DNA of 16,692 nt, taken from NCBI GenBank assembly GCA_002402465.1, contig DHFW01000044.1, forward strand, positions 1 to 16,692, written 5' to 3'. Both the position numbers and the translations under genes were made by a program. Each line of letters opens with the position of its first letter. The first letter of the stretch is position 1. This document shows, one piece after another, positions 1 to 7,375 of this stretch. This DNA is from Bacteroidales bacterium UBA4814. GTDB lineage: Bacteria > Bacteroidota > Bacteroidia > Bacteroidales > UBA7960. The notes under the pieces were generated by a model that saw nothing but the letters and a program-made list of their open reading frames with translations, had not been told where the DNA came from and did not search any database.

Positions 1-31
1 ATCGGGGCTTTTTTATTAGTCAAAAAGTCGA

Positions 32-97
32 TTCTTTTTTCTCACCTTCTCTCTTTCTTACCCTCACACACTCTCTTTTTCTCCCAATCTCATCTTT
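32..97 (+). other. pyrimidine-rich tract upstream of cas6
   Basis: These 66 bases contain no G and only eight A residues (at 44, 60, 66, 68, 70, 86, 87 and 92); the rest is C and T. The strand bias is much stronger than anywhere else in the window. I see no direct repeats of CRISPR length and no coding signal in it. It may be the 3' untranslated tail of a gene left of the window or part of the cas6 upstream region. The first bases (CGGGGCTTTTTTATT, from position 3) resemble the T-run end of a terminator whose stem begins outside the window. Confidence 0.5.
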
Positions 98-111
98 GAA
101 CTCCGTGTTTC

Positions 112-145
112 TTGGAGTTTTATGGAAATTAAGTTTGTATATTTG
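112..145 (+). promoter_or_regulatory. putative Bacteroidota-type promoter of cas6
   Basis: TATATTTG at 138-145 is a perfect match to the Bacteroidota -7 consensus TAnnTTTG, and a TTG at 112-114 could be the -33 element, with a spacer of about 23 nt (slightly long). Transcription would begin near 150, about 33 nt before the ATG at 183. A promoter here argues against translation from the in-frame TTG at 96. Confidence 0.5.
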
Positions 146-182
146 CAGCATAAACCTAAAGCATCTTTCAACAATAAAGATC

Positions 183-968
183 ATGCGTTTTAAGCTTCAC
201 TTGCAGCTACAGGGCGATGGCCTTCACAGTCTTCCCTCCAACTATCAAAACGAACTTTCTTCCTGGATTAGCAAAATCCTGCATTTTGGCAGTGAGCCCC
301 TTCAGAAACTACTGAAAGAAAAGGCTTACCTCGACCAGAACCAACAGTTTGGGCACTATACATTTTCGCCCCTGCATGCGCGGGATTTCTCCCATCAGGA
401 CGATCGCATGCTCATTGGCGACAGTCGTATTCACTTGTTTCTATCTATAATCCCTGACGATGACATTGGTTCATTGGTAATCGACGTTTTCAGCAAGCTC
501 GAAGGCAGGGTAGGCGATAAAAAAAGCAAAATTGAATTTGTGGTGGACGAAGTGGAACTGCTGCCAGAGCCGGTTTTTGCTGAAGAGGTCACCATGAGCT
601 GCATTACACCCATGGTGTTTTCTGATGCATCCAATCCAAAGAAAATTCAATATCATTCGCCCGAGGATAAAGGTTTTGAGAAGCTCTTTCTGAAAAACCT
701 GCTGGCCAAATATGCCTGGATGATGCGTTATTTTCCGCAAAAAGTAAATGTTGCATTACCGGAATTGTCGGAACTGAGATTCAGCTTGATTGGCCCAGCC
801 AAGGGCAGGGTGATAAAAACCCGAACGGAAACACCCAACCCGGTTTCCATTAAAGGTTATTTGTTTGATTTTGCGGTCAAAGCGCCAGCAGCCCTTATCA
901 GGACAGGTTACGACCTTGGCTTTGGAGAGCAATGCAACCTTGGTTTTGGTTATTGCGAGCTGAAATAA
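183..968 (+). CDS. cas6: CRISPR-associated endoribonuclease Cas6
   Basis: Cas6 cuts the precursor CRISPR transcript inside each repeat to give mature guide RNAs in type I and type III systems. The 261-residue product has the usual family length. The C-terminus carries the diagnostic glycine-rich loop (residues about 245-256, LGFGEQCNLGFG), which contacts RNA, and the N-terminal half has the YTFSPL motif (59-64) seen in many Cas6 proteins as F-x-F-S. The catalytic histidine is not conserved in position across the family; H34 and H58 are the candidates. The reading frame is open back to a TTG at 96, but I chose the ATG at 183 because a good promoter box lies at 138-145 and homologues start close to the first beta strand (MRFKLHLQL). 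The next gene is convergent with a 10-bp gap, so cas6 is either solitary or the last gene of a cas locus left of the window. No repeat array is visible here. Confidence 0.85.
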   Translation: MRFKLHLQLQGDGLHSLPSNYQNELSSWISKILHFGSEPLQKLLKEKAYLDQNQQFGHYTFSPLHARDFSHQDDRMLIGDSRIHLFLSIIPDDDIGSLVIDVFSKLEGRVGDKKSKIEFVVDEVELLPEPVFAEEVTMSCITPMVFSDASNPKKIQYHSPEDKGFEKLFLKNLLAKYAWMMRYFPQKVNVALPELSELRFSLIGPAKGRVIKTRTETPNPVSIKGYLFDFAVKAPAALIRTGYDLGFGEQCNLGFGYCELK

Positions 969-978
969 TCCGGTTCAA

Positions 979-2670
979 TCAATAACCCGCAGCCTGCCCA
1001 TCTTTTCTAGATTCAGAGGCACCGTAATAAACCTTGTTTACCTCATCCCACATAATGGCCTGATAGCCACCATAGGGTCCATTGGCCCATTGAATACGGT
1101 GACCTTTTTCCATCAAAGCGCGAATGGTTTCGTAGGGAAAGCCTGACTCAAGGTTGACCATGCCCCCGTCGGTCATGGTATTGTTCCCGGTCGGGTCTGA
1201 TGAGCCCACATGCTGAATTCGGGGTGCATCACCAGCTTCCTGAAGGTTCATGCCGAAATCGATCATGTTTACTATAATCTGCACATGGCCCTGAGGTTGC
1301 ATATCGCCACCCATAACGCCAAAGCTCATAAAGGGCTTGCCGTCTTTGGTAATGAAGCCAGGAATAATGGTATGGAAAGGCCTTTTGCCGGGTTCGTAGG
1401 TGTTGAAGTGCCCTTCTGCGAGGTTAAAACTTTCGCCACGGTTTTGTAATACAAATCCTAGTCCGGGAGGTGTCATGCCACTTCCCATACCCCTAAAATT
1501 ACTCTGGATGAGCGAAACCATATTGCCTTCCTTGTCGGCAACGGTTAAATATATGGTGTTTTGTGGCTCAGGAATACCTGCGTCATAACGTCTGGCTGCG
1601 CGGTCAGGATTTATCAGTTGCCGGCGCTCTGCAGCATATTCTTTTGATAGCAGGCCGGCCACGGGTACCGGGCTGAAATCCATATCGGCATAGTACCTTG
1701 CACGGTCTTCAAAGGCCAGCTTTTTTGCCTCCAGTAAAAGGTGTACATATTCAGGGCTGAAAAGCCCCATAGAGGCAATGTCGTAACCTTCGAGAATGTT
1801 GAGCATTTGCAGTGCGGCAATGCCCTGACCGTTGGGTGGCAGCTGCCATACATCGTATCCCCGGTAGTTGACCGAAACCGGCTCGACCCAGGTGCCAGTA
1901 TGGGCCGCAAGGTCTTCGTAGCTCAAAAATCCGCCGTTTTCCTTTATGTATTTCTCAATGGTGCGGGCAATGTCGCCTTTGTAAAAAGCATCGCGCCCTT
2001 GCCTGGCAATGGTTTCATAGGTATTTGCCAGCAGGGGGTTGCGAAAAATGTCGCCTTTTTCGGGCATGTGGCCGTCAGGCATGTAGGTTTCGCTGAAGTT
2101 GGGGTAGCGGCTTAGCACTGGTGCAGACCTTTGAAGGTAGTAGGCAATGAGTTCCGTTACCGGGAAGCCATTGCGGGCATAATCGATGGCAGGCTGCAAA
2201 ATGGCATCCATGCTTACTTTCCCAAATTTCTGGTGCATTTCGAACCAGCCATCAACAGTTCCGGGTACGCTTACCGAAAGCGCTCCCCTTTGCGGGATAA
2301 GGTCGTAGCCGTTTTCAATAAAATACTCACGCGTTAGGCCTTTGGGCGAGCGGCCGCTGGCATTTAATCCATGTAGTTTTTGCGTTTTGCTGTCCCAGAT
2401 TATGGCAAACAAGTCGCCACCAATGCCGCAGCCGGTTGGCTCCATGAGGCCGAGCACCGCGTTGGCAGCGATGGCGGCATCTACGGCGCTGCCGCCCTGC
2501 TTCAGTATGTCGAGGGCAACCTGGGTGGCCAGTGGGTGGCTGGTGGCCGCCATACCGTTTTGGGCAATCACTTCCGAACGGGTGGCAAAGTTGTGGCCCG
2601 TTATGCGGTCTTGCGAAAGCAATGGTTGAACAACCATCAGTAAGCTCAGAAAGGAGATGAATTTTTTCAT
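979..2670 (-). CDS. ggt: gamma-glutamyltransferase family hydrolase, secreted (YwrD-like)
   Basis: This 563-residue protein is a member of the N-terminal-nucleophile GGT/acylase family, made as a precursor that cuts itself into large and small subunits and then transfers or hydrolyses gamma-glutamyl (or related acyl) groups, in the periplasm here. A signal peptide covers residues 1-20 (ending LLSQ). The large-subunit hallmarks GGSAVDAAIAAN (59-70) and PTGCGIGGD (78-86) are present. The self-cleavage nucleophile should be T372 in QNTIYLTV, followed by DKEGN (379-383). The oxyanion and substrate region appears as GKRPFHTIIP (428-437) and MGGDMQPQGH (453-462). The N-T-I-Y nucleophile context and R-P-F-H-T resemble the B. 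subtilis YwrD branch rather than classical GGT (T-T-H-Y), so the true substrate may not be glutathione. The frame is open upstream to 2895, but that overlaps the preceding gene. The ATG at 2670 gives a proper signal peptide and lies 10 bp after the DUF4159 stop. It is the last gene of an rsmE-DUF4159-ggt operon. Confidence 0.9.
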   Translation of the reverse strand: MKKFISFLSLLMVVQPLLSQDRITGHNFATRSEVIAQNGMAATSHPLATQVALDILKQGGSAVDAAIAANAVLGLMEPTGCGIGGDLFAIIWDSKTQKLHGLNASGRSPKGLTREYFIENGYDLIPQRGALSVSVPGTVDGWFEMHQKFGKVSMDAILQPAIDYARNGFPVTELIAYYLQRSAPVLSRYPNFSETYMPDGHMPEKGDIFRNPLLANTYETIARQGRDAFYKGDIARTIEKYIKENGGFLSYEDLAAHTGTWVEPVSVNYRGYDVWQLPPNGQGIAALQMLNILEGYDIASMGLFSPEYVHLLLEAKKLAFEDRARYYADMDFSPVPVAGLLSKEYAAERRQLINPDRAARRYDAGIPEPQNTIYLTVADKEGNMVSLIQSNFRGMGSGMTPPGLGFVLQNRGESFNLAEGHFNTYEPGKRPFHTIIPGFITKDGKPFMSFGVMGGDMQPQGHVQIIVNMIDFGMNLQEAGDAPRIQHVGSSDPTGNNTMTDGGMVNLESGFPYETIRALMEKGHRIQWANGPYGGYQAIMWDEVNKVYYGASESRKDGQAAGY

Positions 2671-2680
2671 AATTATTTTT

Positions 2681-3334
2681 TTAATCAGGTCTGTTAAATA
2701 CATATTGTAAAATATTTGCGCCCATTTGCAGAGCCTTAAGCCTGACTTCTTCGGGGTTGCCATGCACCACCTGGTCTTCCCAGCCGTTACCAAGGTCAGT
2801 TTCATAGGTGAAAAACAGCAGCAGCCGTCCTTCGTGAATGATGCCAAAACCTTGCGGGGGCTTACCATCGTGCTCATGAATTTTAGGCAAACCATTGGGA
2901 AATTTAAACTTTTGGTGGTATATGGGGTGGGAGTAAGGCAGTTCGATCAATTCATATTCAGGAAAGACCTTGCGGATCTCTCGCCTGAAAAAGGGATCTA
3001 GGCCGTAATTATCGTCAACATGCAAAAAACCGCCTGCCAGCAAGTAGTTGCGCAGGTTTTCGGCTTCCTGTTGCGAAAATACCACGTTTCCGTGGCCAGT
3101 CATGTAAATAAAGGGGTAGTTGAATATTTGCGGACTGCCCACTTCCACGGTGGCAATTTGCCTGCTAATGGTTGTGCCAGAGTTCTGGTTGGTAAAGGCT
3201 ACCAGGTTGGGCAGGGCAGTGGGATTGGCGTACCAGTCGCCGCCACCGCGATACTTCAGTGTGGCGATTTGAAAATGCTGGGCCTGAAGCCCTCCGGCAA
3301 AAAGAAACAGTAATATCAGAAAGTATTTTTTCAT
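2681..3334 (-). CDS. secreted DUF4159 protein
   Basis: The 217-residue product begins with a signal peptide (residues 1-19, ending GGLQAQ), so it is exported. The mature part matches the DUF4159 family, whose fold is thought to resemble class I glutamine-amidotransferase/ThuA-like domains. Visible landmarks are YPFIYMTGHG (73-82), the run LLAGGFLHVDDNYG (98-111) and a conserved stretch ELPYSHPIYH (131-140). The biochemical role of the family is unknown. The start at 3334 lies one base after the rsmE stop and the stop is 10 bp before ggt, which indicates one transcript. The frame continues upstream to 3430 inside rsmE, but the ATG at 3334 alone gives a signal peptide. Function cannot be assigned from the sequence. 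Confidence 0.85.
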   Translation of the reverse strand: MKKYFLILLFLFAGGLQAQHFQIATLKYRGGGDWYANPTALPNLVAFTNQNSGTTISRQIATVEVGSPQIFNYPFIYMTGHGNVVFSQQEAENLRNYLLAGGFLHVDDNYGLDPFFRREIRKVFPEYELIELPYSHPIYHQKFKFPNGLPKIHEHDGKPPQGFGIIHEGRLLLFFTYETDLGNGWEDQVVHGNPEEVRLKALQMGANILQYVFNRPD

Positions 3335-3335
3335 A

Positions 3336-4040
3336 TTAAAGTAAGCCGTTAACAAAGTTAAGATTAATGCAAAGGGCCAGGGCTGCTGTTTCGGTACGCA
3401 GGCGGTGCTGTCCCAGGGCAATGGGAGCATAACCAGCTTCGAGTGAGATATTTACCTCTGTCTCGGAGAAGTCGCCCTCGGGGCCAATAAGCACCACGGT
3501 ATCCTGCCCCTGCTCATAAACGTTTTGCAAGATGTTTCGTGCTCCATTTCCACAGTGGGCAATTATCCTGCTTCCCTTAACTTCCTGTTTCAAAAAGTCT
3601 TTCAGCTTCATGGCAGGGTTCAAAATGGGCAGGTAAGCCCGCATCGATTGTTTCATGGCTGCCACCAACACCTTTTCGAGTCTTTCAGGTTTTATCACAT
3701 GTCTCTCGCTGTTTTCACAAAATACCGGGGTAACCTCATCGATGCCGCACTCGGTGGCCTTTTCGAGAAACCACTCAAAACGGTCGATGTTTTTGGTGGG
3801 TGCCACGGCCATATGCAGGCGAAAGAGTCGGGGGGGCTGTTCAGAACGCCGGGTAATGTTAATAACACAAGCCCTGGCGTTGGTTTCGGCCAGCTCGCCC
3901 TCAAACCATTTTCCCAGCCCATCAGTCACCACGATTTGCTGTCCGGGCCTTAGGCGCAGCACCTTCACGGCATGATGCGATTCTTCCTCGCTGAGGATCA
4001 GCATGGGCCCGTCGGTTATTGGCGAATAGAAAACATGCAT
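3336..4040 (-). CDS. rsmE: 16S rRNA (uracil(1498)-N(3))-methyltransferase
   Basis: RsmE methylates N3 of U1498 in 16S rRNA using S-adenosylmethionine, in the cytoplasm, late in 30S assembly. The 234-residue protein has the expected length and architecture: an N-terminal PUA-like domain (about 1-70, with SHHAVKVLRLRPGQ) and a C-terminal SPOUT methyltransferase domain. The SAM-binding knot motifs are clear: VLIGPEGDFSETE at 183-195 and LGQHRLRTETAALA at 209-222, with EKATECGIDEV at 93-103. A TTG two codons upstream (4046) keeps the frame open, but the ATG at 4040 gives the usual M-x-V/L-F-Y start. It is the first gene of the operon with DUF4159 (1-bp gap) and ggt. A -7 box lies about 40 bp upstream. 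Confidence 0.95.
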   Translation of the reverse strand: MHVFYSPITDGPMLILSEEESHHAVKVLRLRPGQQIVVTDGLGKWFEGELAETNARACVINITRRSEQPPRLFRLHMAVAPTKNIDRFEWFLEKATECGIDEVTPVFCENSERHVIKPERLEKVLVAAMKQSMRAYLPILNPAMKLKDFLKQEVKGSRIIAHCGNGARNILQNVYEQGQDTVVLIGPEGDFSETEVNISLEAGYAPIALGQHRLRTETAALALCINLNFVNGLL

Positions 4041-4077
4041 ATACAAAGAATTGGTTAACTTCGCGGAAGCGTAAAAA

Positions 4078-4085
4078 CAAATTTA
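4078..4085 (-). promoter_or_regulatory. putative -7 box for the rsmE operon
   Basis: Read on the minus strand this is TAAATTTG, a perfect TAnnTTTG match. Transcription would begin near 4072, about 30 nt before the rsmE ATG. No convincing -33 TTTG sits at the normal spacing, so this rests on the -7 element and position alone. Confidence 0.4.
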
Positions 4086-4121
4086 ATAAAAAGCCTGTTA
4101 GGCTATGGGTTTAATTTACAA

Positions 4122-5054
4122 ATGCAGCAACTGCTAAAAATAATCAATCACCGCGACTTTGTGCTTTCGCTGGCCCTGATCGTTGGGCTTCTTTTGGGCG
4201 AGCGTGCAGAATTTCTGGCCGAAATATCGGTTTACACGCTTGCCCTGGTTATGGTTTTTTCCACCACCGGTTTTTCTTTCAGCCACTGGTGGCCATTACG
4301 CAATGTCCTGCTGCCAATAGGCTGGTCGACTTTGCTGAACTACCTGGTATTTGGCCTTTCCATTATTCTTTTGGGATGGATTTTTTTTAGGAATGAGCCC
4401 TATTTCAATTATTACATAGGCATTGTGTTGCTCGCTTCTGCCCCTCCCGGACCATCCGTCATTCCGTTTGCAACCATGCTCCGGGGCGACGACAATTTTT
4501 CGGTGACCGGGGTATTTGGTTTGCACCTGGTGGCAATGCTACTTACTCCGCTTATGTTGTTCGTTTTTCTGGGCGACAGCCTGATAAACCCGGTGGCCAT
4601 TTTGAAAATTTTGGTGCAGCTGATTGTTATTCCGCTGATTATAAGCCGTTTTCTTCGCCATCCCAAGGTGCTTCCGGCGGTGAGTAATGTGCGCGATACG
4701 GTGATAAAATGGGGTTTTTTCCTGGTTATTGTGCCCATTATGGGTATGAGCGCCAGTGTTTTCTTCTCTGAACCCGGTCCAGTCCTGATCATCTCGGCCA
4801 TATTCATTTTAACTATGTATGTAATGGGTTTTGGCTACCATGTACTTATGGATAAGCTGGGTTACAGAAGACCATTTCTGATCAGCAGCACGCTTATGAT
4901 GGTAACCAAAAGCAGCGCCTTTTCCGCCGTAGCGGCATTTGCCTTTTTTAGAACCGAACCCATGGTGGCCCTGCCTTCGGCAGTGGTGAGTGTTTTCGTT
5001 ACTCTTTTTATTATTTTTTACTCCTTGTTCCTGAAATGGTACGAGAAAAAATGA
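4122..5054 (+). CDS. membrane permease, BASS/SBF-like
   Basis: The 310-residue protein is almost entirely hydrophobic, with about nine or ten predicted membrane segments (for example near residues 12-27, 36-52, 67-87, 96-112, 128-152, 160-177, 194-212, 217-236, 251-272 and 279-303). The central stretch LLASAPPGPSVIPFATML (about residues 103-120), with prolines and small residues breaking a helix, is like the discontinuous helix of bile-acid:sodium symporter (BASS, SBF-like) permeases, and the length also fits. The substrate is unknown; an AEC-type or other secondary transporter is the alternative. The gene stands alone, divergent from rsmE and convergent with the downstream MFS gene. I found no TAnnTTTG box in the 81-bp upstream gap; that gap holds a small hairpin at 4092-4104. 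Confidence 0.6.
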   Translation: MQQLLKIINHRDFVLSLALIVGLLLGERAEFLAEISVYTLALVMVFSTTGFSFSHWWPLRNVLLPIGWSTLLNYLVFGLSIILLGWIFFRNEPYFNYYIGIVLLASAPPGPSVIPFATMLRGDDNFSVTGVFGLHLVAMLLTPLMLFVFLGDSLINPVAILKILVQLIVIPLIISRFLRHPKVLPAVSNVRDTVIKWGFFLVIVPIMGMSASVFFSEPGPVLIISAIFILTMYVMGFGYHVLMDKLGYRRPFLISSTLMMVTKSSAFSAVAAFAFFRTEPMVALPSAVVSVFVTLFIIFYSLFLKWYEKK

Positions 5055-5116
5055 AACAGTCCGCCAAGCCGTGTTCACTGAAAATGAATTAACTTTAATA
5101 CTGCCTTTGTGATGAA

Positions 5117-5290
5117 ATGATACTTAAACTCTTTAGAGAAATTATCCAGGCATTGGAACAGAGAAAGAGTTTGAACGAATACTCAGCGCCATGGCTGCTT
5201 ATTAAAATCGCCCAGAACATTCCTTGCTTATTATTTACGACTTTTCATTTTTCTTTTTCAGGCTTTTCGCTCCTGGTCTTTATAATCTGA
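5117..5290 (+). CDS. possible small hypothetical ORF
   Basis: An ATG at 5117 opens 57 codons ending in TGA at 5288-5290. The first 30 residues (MILKLFREIIQALEQRKSLN then EYSAPWLLIK) look like a charged amphipathic helix and the end is hydrophobic. A near -7 box, TGCCTTTG (5102-5109), lies just upstream. Against it, the last 33 bp overlap the MFS gene on the other strand and I recognise no family. It may be a real small protein, the 5' remnant of a decayed gene, or chance. It fills most of the 203-bp gap between two convergent genes. Confidence 0.2.
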   Translation: MILKLFREIIQALEQRKSLNEYSAPWLLIKIAQNIPCLLFTTFHFSFSGFSLLVFII

Positions 5291-6613
5291 AGACTCAAGT
5301 TTGGCATCAGACATTCGCTCCTCCTTTAAAAGCGAAAAATTTTTCTCTGACCAAAACATTATAAAGCTCCCCGCAAGGAGTGAAGTCATGGCAAAGAGGA
5401 AAGCCACAGAGAATCCCCATTTTTCGTAAAAGAAAATCCCCATCAAGGGTGCTGCCAGTGCCCGTATGCCGGTAAGCCCCAGGTGAATGGCCTGGTAAGT
5501 GCCGGCCTCAGAGGGTTCGCAGAAATAGGCTGATCCGATGCTCCAGGTAAGCGACATGGTAGCCGCAAAAACCCCGTGAAACAGGATGTAGAAAATCAGG
5601 GTATAGAAAAGTGTAATGCCCAGGAACTCCACATTGCCCCGATAAATCTGCGTAAGCACCAGGGTTAATATGAAAAGGAACATAGAAATGAATGAAATGG
5701 CGGCAAAGCGCCTGGGATCAATACGCCCGATAAGGCGGCCAAAGTATGGCAACATAATAATGGCCAGCAGGTTGTAAGCATTTCGGTAAAAAGCCACACT
5801 GGAGTAGTTAAGCTCCAGCGCGTTATTGAAATACAGCACAATGACCATAGTGGACGACATAAATCCAAATCCATAAAACATAAATCCTACCTGGAAGTGC
5901 CTGAACGGAAGGTTTCTGATCAGAATATCCTTCATTTCGCCCACCGAGCGTTTGATTCCCTCCCACAGGGTTTGTTTGGATTCGGTTACCTCAGGGTTTT
6001 CATAGGGAATTTTTGAGAGCAGGTAAACCGACACGATGCCCAGCACAGCGGCCACCGGGAAGATGTAAACAAACACGTAGTGGTTTGCATCGAGCGCCCA
6101 GCCATAGGCAAAGGTGGTTACCATCATCACAATTTTGTTCACGGTGGTGGCATGCGAGTAAAACCGTCCGAAGTTTTCGTGCCGGTAAGCATTTTTCAGA
6201 AACAGGTTGATGGTTGGAAAAATGACGGGATTGGCCAGGTAGTAAATCAGAAAAATGCCCAGGAAAATGTAATGATACACCGAGTCGCCGGTGAGCTGTT
6301 CAGGGCTTCGCGGAAAAAAGAACAACAAAGCCAGGGGCAGGCGGGTAATGATGGCCGTTCGGCGCAGCAGCCGTTTCTTGTTTTCAATCCTTTTCAGGAA
6401 TTCATTGAAAAAAATTAGCAGCAAAAATACCACCACGGTGAACTGAAACAGTACCCCAAGCTGATATCCTGAACCCAGCAGGCTTTTTACAAAAACAAAC
6501 TCGTTGAGGGCTATGAGGCCGGCCAGGATGCCTTCGATAAACGAGTAAGCCATATGCAGCGAAAAGGTGCGCTTTTCGGCTTGGTTGAGATCTGAAATTT
6601 GTGAAAAAATCAT
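5258..6613 (-). CDS. MFS-type multidrug/solute transporter
   Basis: The 451-residue protein has about twelve hydrophobic segments separated by short charged loops, with a longer polar central loop near residues 210-235 (KIPYENPEVTESKQT onward) between the two six-helix halves, the usual major facilitator layout. Charged loop motifs such as RIENKKRLLRR (75-85) after the second segment and GRLIGRIDPRR in the second half match the inter-helix basic loops of the family. The C-terminal tail is hydrophilic and cytoplasmic. Nothing in the sequence fixes the substrate. A perfect -7 box lies about 30 bp upstream, so it is transcribed on its own; the upstream minus-strand locus ends 86 bp away. Confidence 0.8.
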   Translation of the reverse strand: MIFSQISDLNQAEKRTFSLHMAYSFIEGILAGLIALNEFVFVKSLLGSGYQLGVLFQFTVVVFLLLIFFNEFLKRIENKKRLLRRTAIITRLPLALLFFFPRSPEQLTGDSVYHYIFLGIFLIYYLANPVIFPTINLFLKNAYRHENFGRFYSHATTVNKIVMMVTTFAYGWALDANHYVFVYIFPVAAVLGIVSVYLLSKIPYENPEVTESKQTLWEGIKRSVGEMKDILIRNLPFRHFQVGFMFYGFGFMSSTMVIVLYFNNALELNYSSVAFYRNAYNLLAIIMLPYFGRLIGRIDPRRFAAISFISMFLFILTLVLTQIYRGNVEFLGITLFYTLIFYILFHGVFAATMSLTWSIGSAYFCEPSEAGTYQAIHLGLTGIRALAAPLMGIFFYEKWGFSVAFLFAMTSLLAGSFIMFWSEKNFSLLKEERMSDAKLESSDYKDQERKA

Positions 6614-6642
6614 CGGCTGAAATCTCTTTTGCCCTCTTGCTG

Positions 6643-6650
6643 CAAAGTTA
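6643..6650 (-). promoter_or_regulatory. putative -7 box for the MFS transporter
   Basis: On the minus strand this reads TAACTTTG, a perfect TAnnTTTG match, placing the transcription start near 6637, about 24 nt before the ATG at 6613. I see no clear -33 partner. Confidence 0.45.
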
Positions 6651-6699
6651 GTTCGGATCGCGAAAAAAAGATAACAGCCTGCCGTTGAAATTGTTTTTT

Positions 6700-7357
6700 C
6701 TATTGATTATCAAAACCCCATGCGATGCCAAACATTAAAGCATTTCCTTTAAGAGGTGTTTCATTTCGGCGGGTGCTGAAATTCAGGAAATTGTAACGAA
6801 AGTTCAGGCCCAGATAGCTGTTCGGGCCCGCCGGGAAGCGAAACTCGAGTCCGGGGCTGAAACTTGCACTTGAAATCATTCTGGAAAGTCCTTCCTCTTC
6901 CTGCTTTTTGGTGCTGAAAGCCTGTATGCCTTCGTAGCCCAGCCCAGGCATAATAGTCGAGATAAAAATTGGGGTTCTCAAAAGAGGTGGACTTTCTGAA
7001 ATACTTAAGAAAAGTAAGGATCTGGTCGGGATAAAAAGTGTCGTCAAAGCGGTTGTATTCGATCTGGTCGAGCAGGTAAAACCTGAGCAAAGGCTCGGCC
7101 AGACCGCAGTTCAGGTCCCAGTAATACAAAAGTGCATATAAGGTGTCAATTTTATTGTCCTGATGCAGGGCCGGAATCAGTTTGGTAGCGCTTATGGCAA
7201 TATCCTGGCAATGAATGTTTTCGCGAACCATCAGCTTTTCGATGTCGATTTGGGCGTGTACCCTTTCGGGAAAAAATATCGCAGAAGCTAATAACATCAC
7301 CGCAGTGAGTTGTTTAAGGCAATTCACTGGTTTTTGGATATAAGTCTTCATGGCCAT
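6700..7357 (-). pseudogene. frameshifted outer-membrane protein gene, probably internally deleted
   Basis: Two minus-strand frames form one broken gene. The upstream part (from an ATG at 7357, or 7351, to a stop at 6761) starts with a signal peptide (KQLTAVMLLASAIFFPERVHA) and a helical segment with CQDIAISATKLIPAL and DTLYALLYYWDLNCG. After FENPNFYLDYYA this frame turns into low-complexity shadow sequence. The other frame (C-terminal fragment up to the stop at 6700) then takes over with GLGYEGIQAFSTKKQEEEGL and beta strands such as GLEFRFPAGPNSYLGLNFRY and a final GIAWGF, typical of the end of an outer-membrane beta-barrel. The switch lies near 6945-6975. The related Bacteroidota proteins I recall are about 400 or more residues, with a long middle section between these two parts; here they abut, so a deletion plus frameshift is likely. 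The start is 18 bp after the porin stop, so the two were probably one operon. A sequencing error could explain the frameshift but not the missing middle. Confidence 0.65.
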
Positions 7358-7375
7358 ATCCTTCAACAAATTTAA

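Noticed and set aside
96..182. N-terminal extension of cas6 from a TTG at 96
   Set aside because: The extension has no family similarity, uses a rare start, and contains a perfect -7 promoter box at 138-145; the ATG at 183 fits Cas6 homologues.
1..182. CRISPR repeats next to cas6
   Set aside because: I looked for recurring 28-37-base units and found none; the tract is pyrimidine-rich but not periodic.
2671..2895. 75-residue N-terminal extension of the GGT gene
   Set aside because: It overlaps the DUF4159 coding sequence and would bury the signal peptide; the ATG at 2670 gives a normal secreted protein.
4051..4085. Possible promoter for the BASS-like permease in the short divergent gap
   Set aside because: No TAnnTTTG box is present on the plus strand; the only good match there points toward rsmE.
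4092..4104. Hairpin AGCCT-GTT-AGGCT between rsmE and the permease gene
   Set aside because: On the minus strand it is followed by TTTTTATT and looks like a terminator, but the stem is only 5 bp and it lies upstream of the rsmE promoter, where no known transcript would end.
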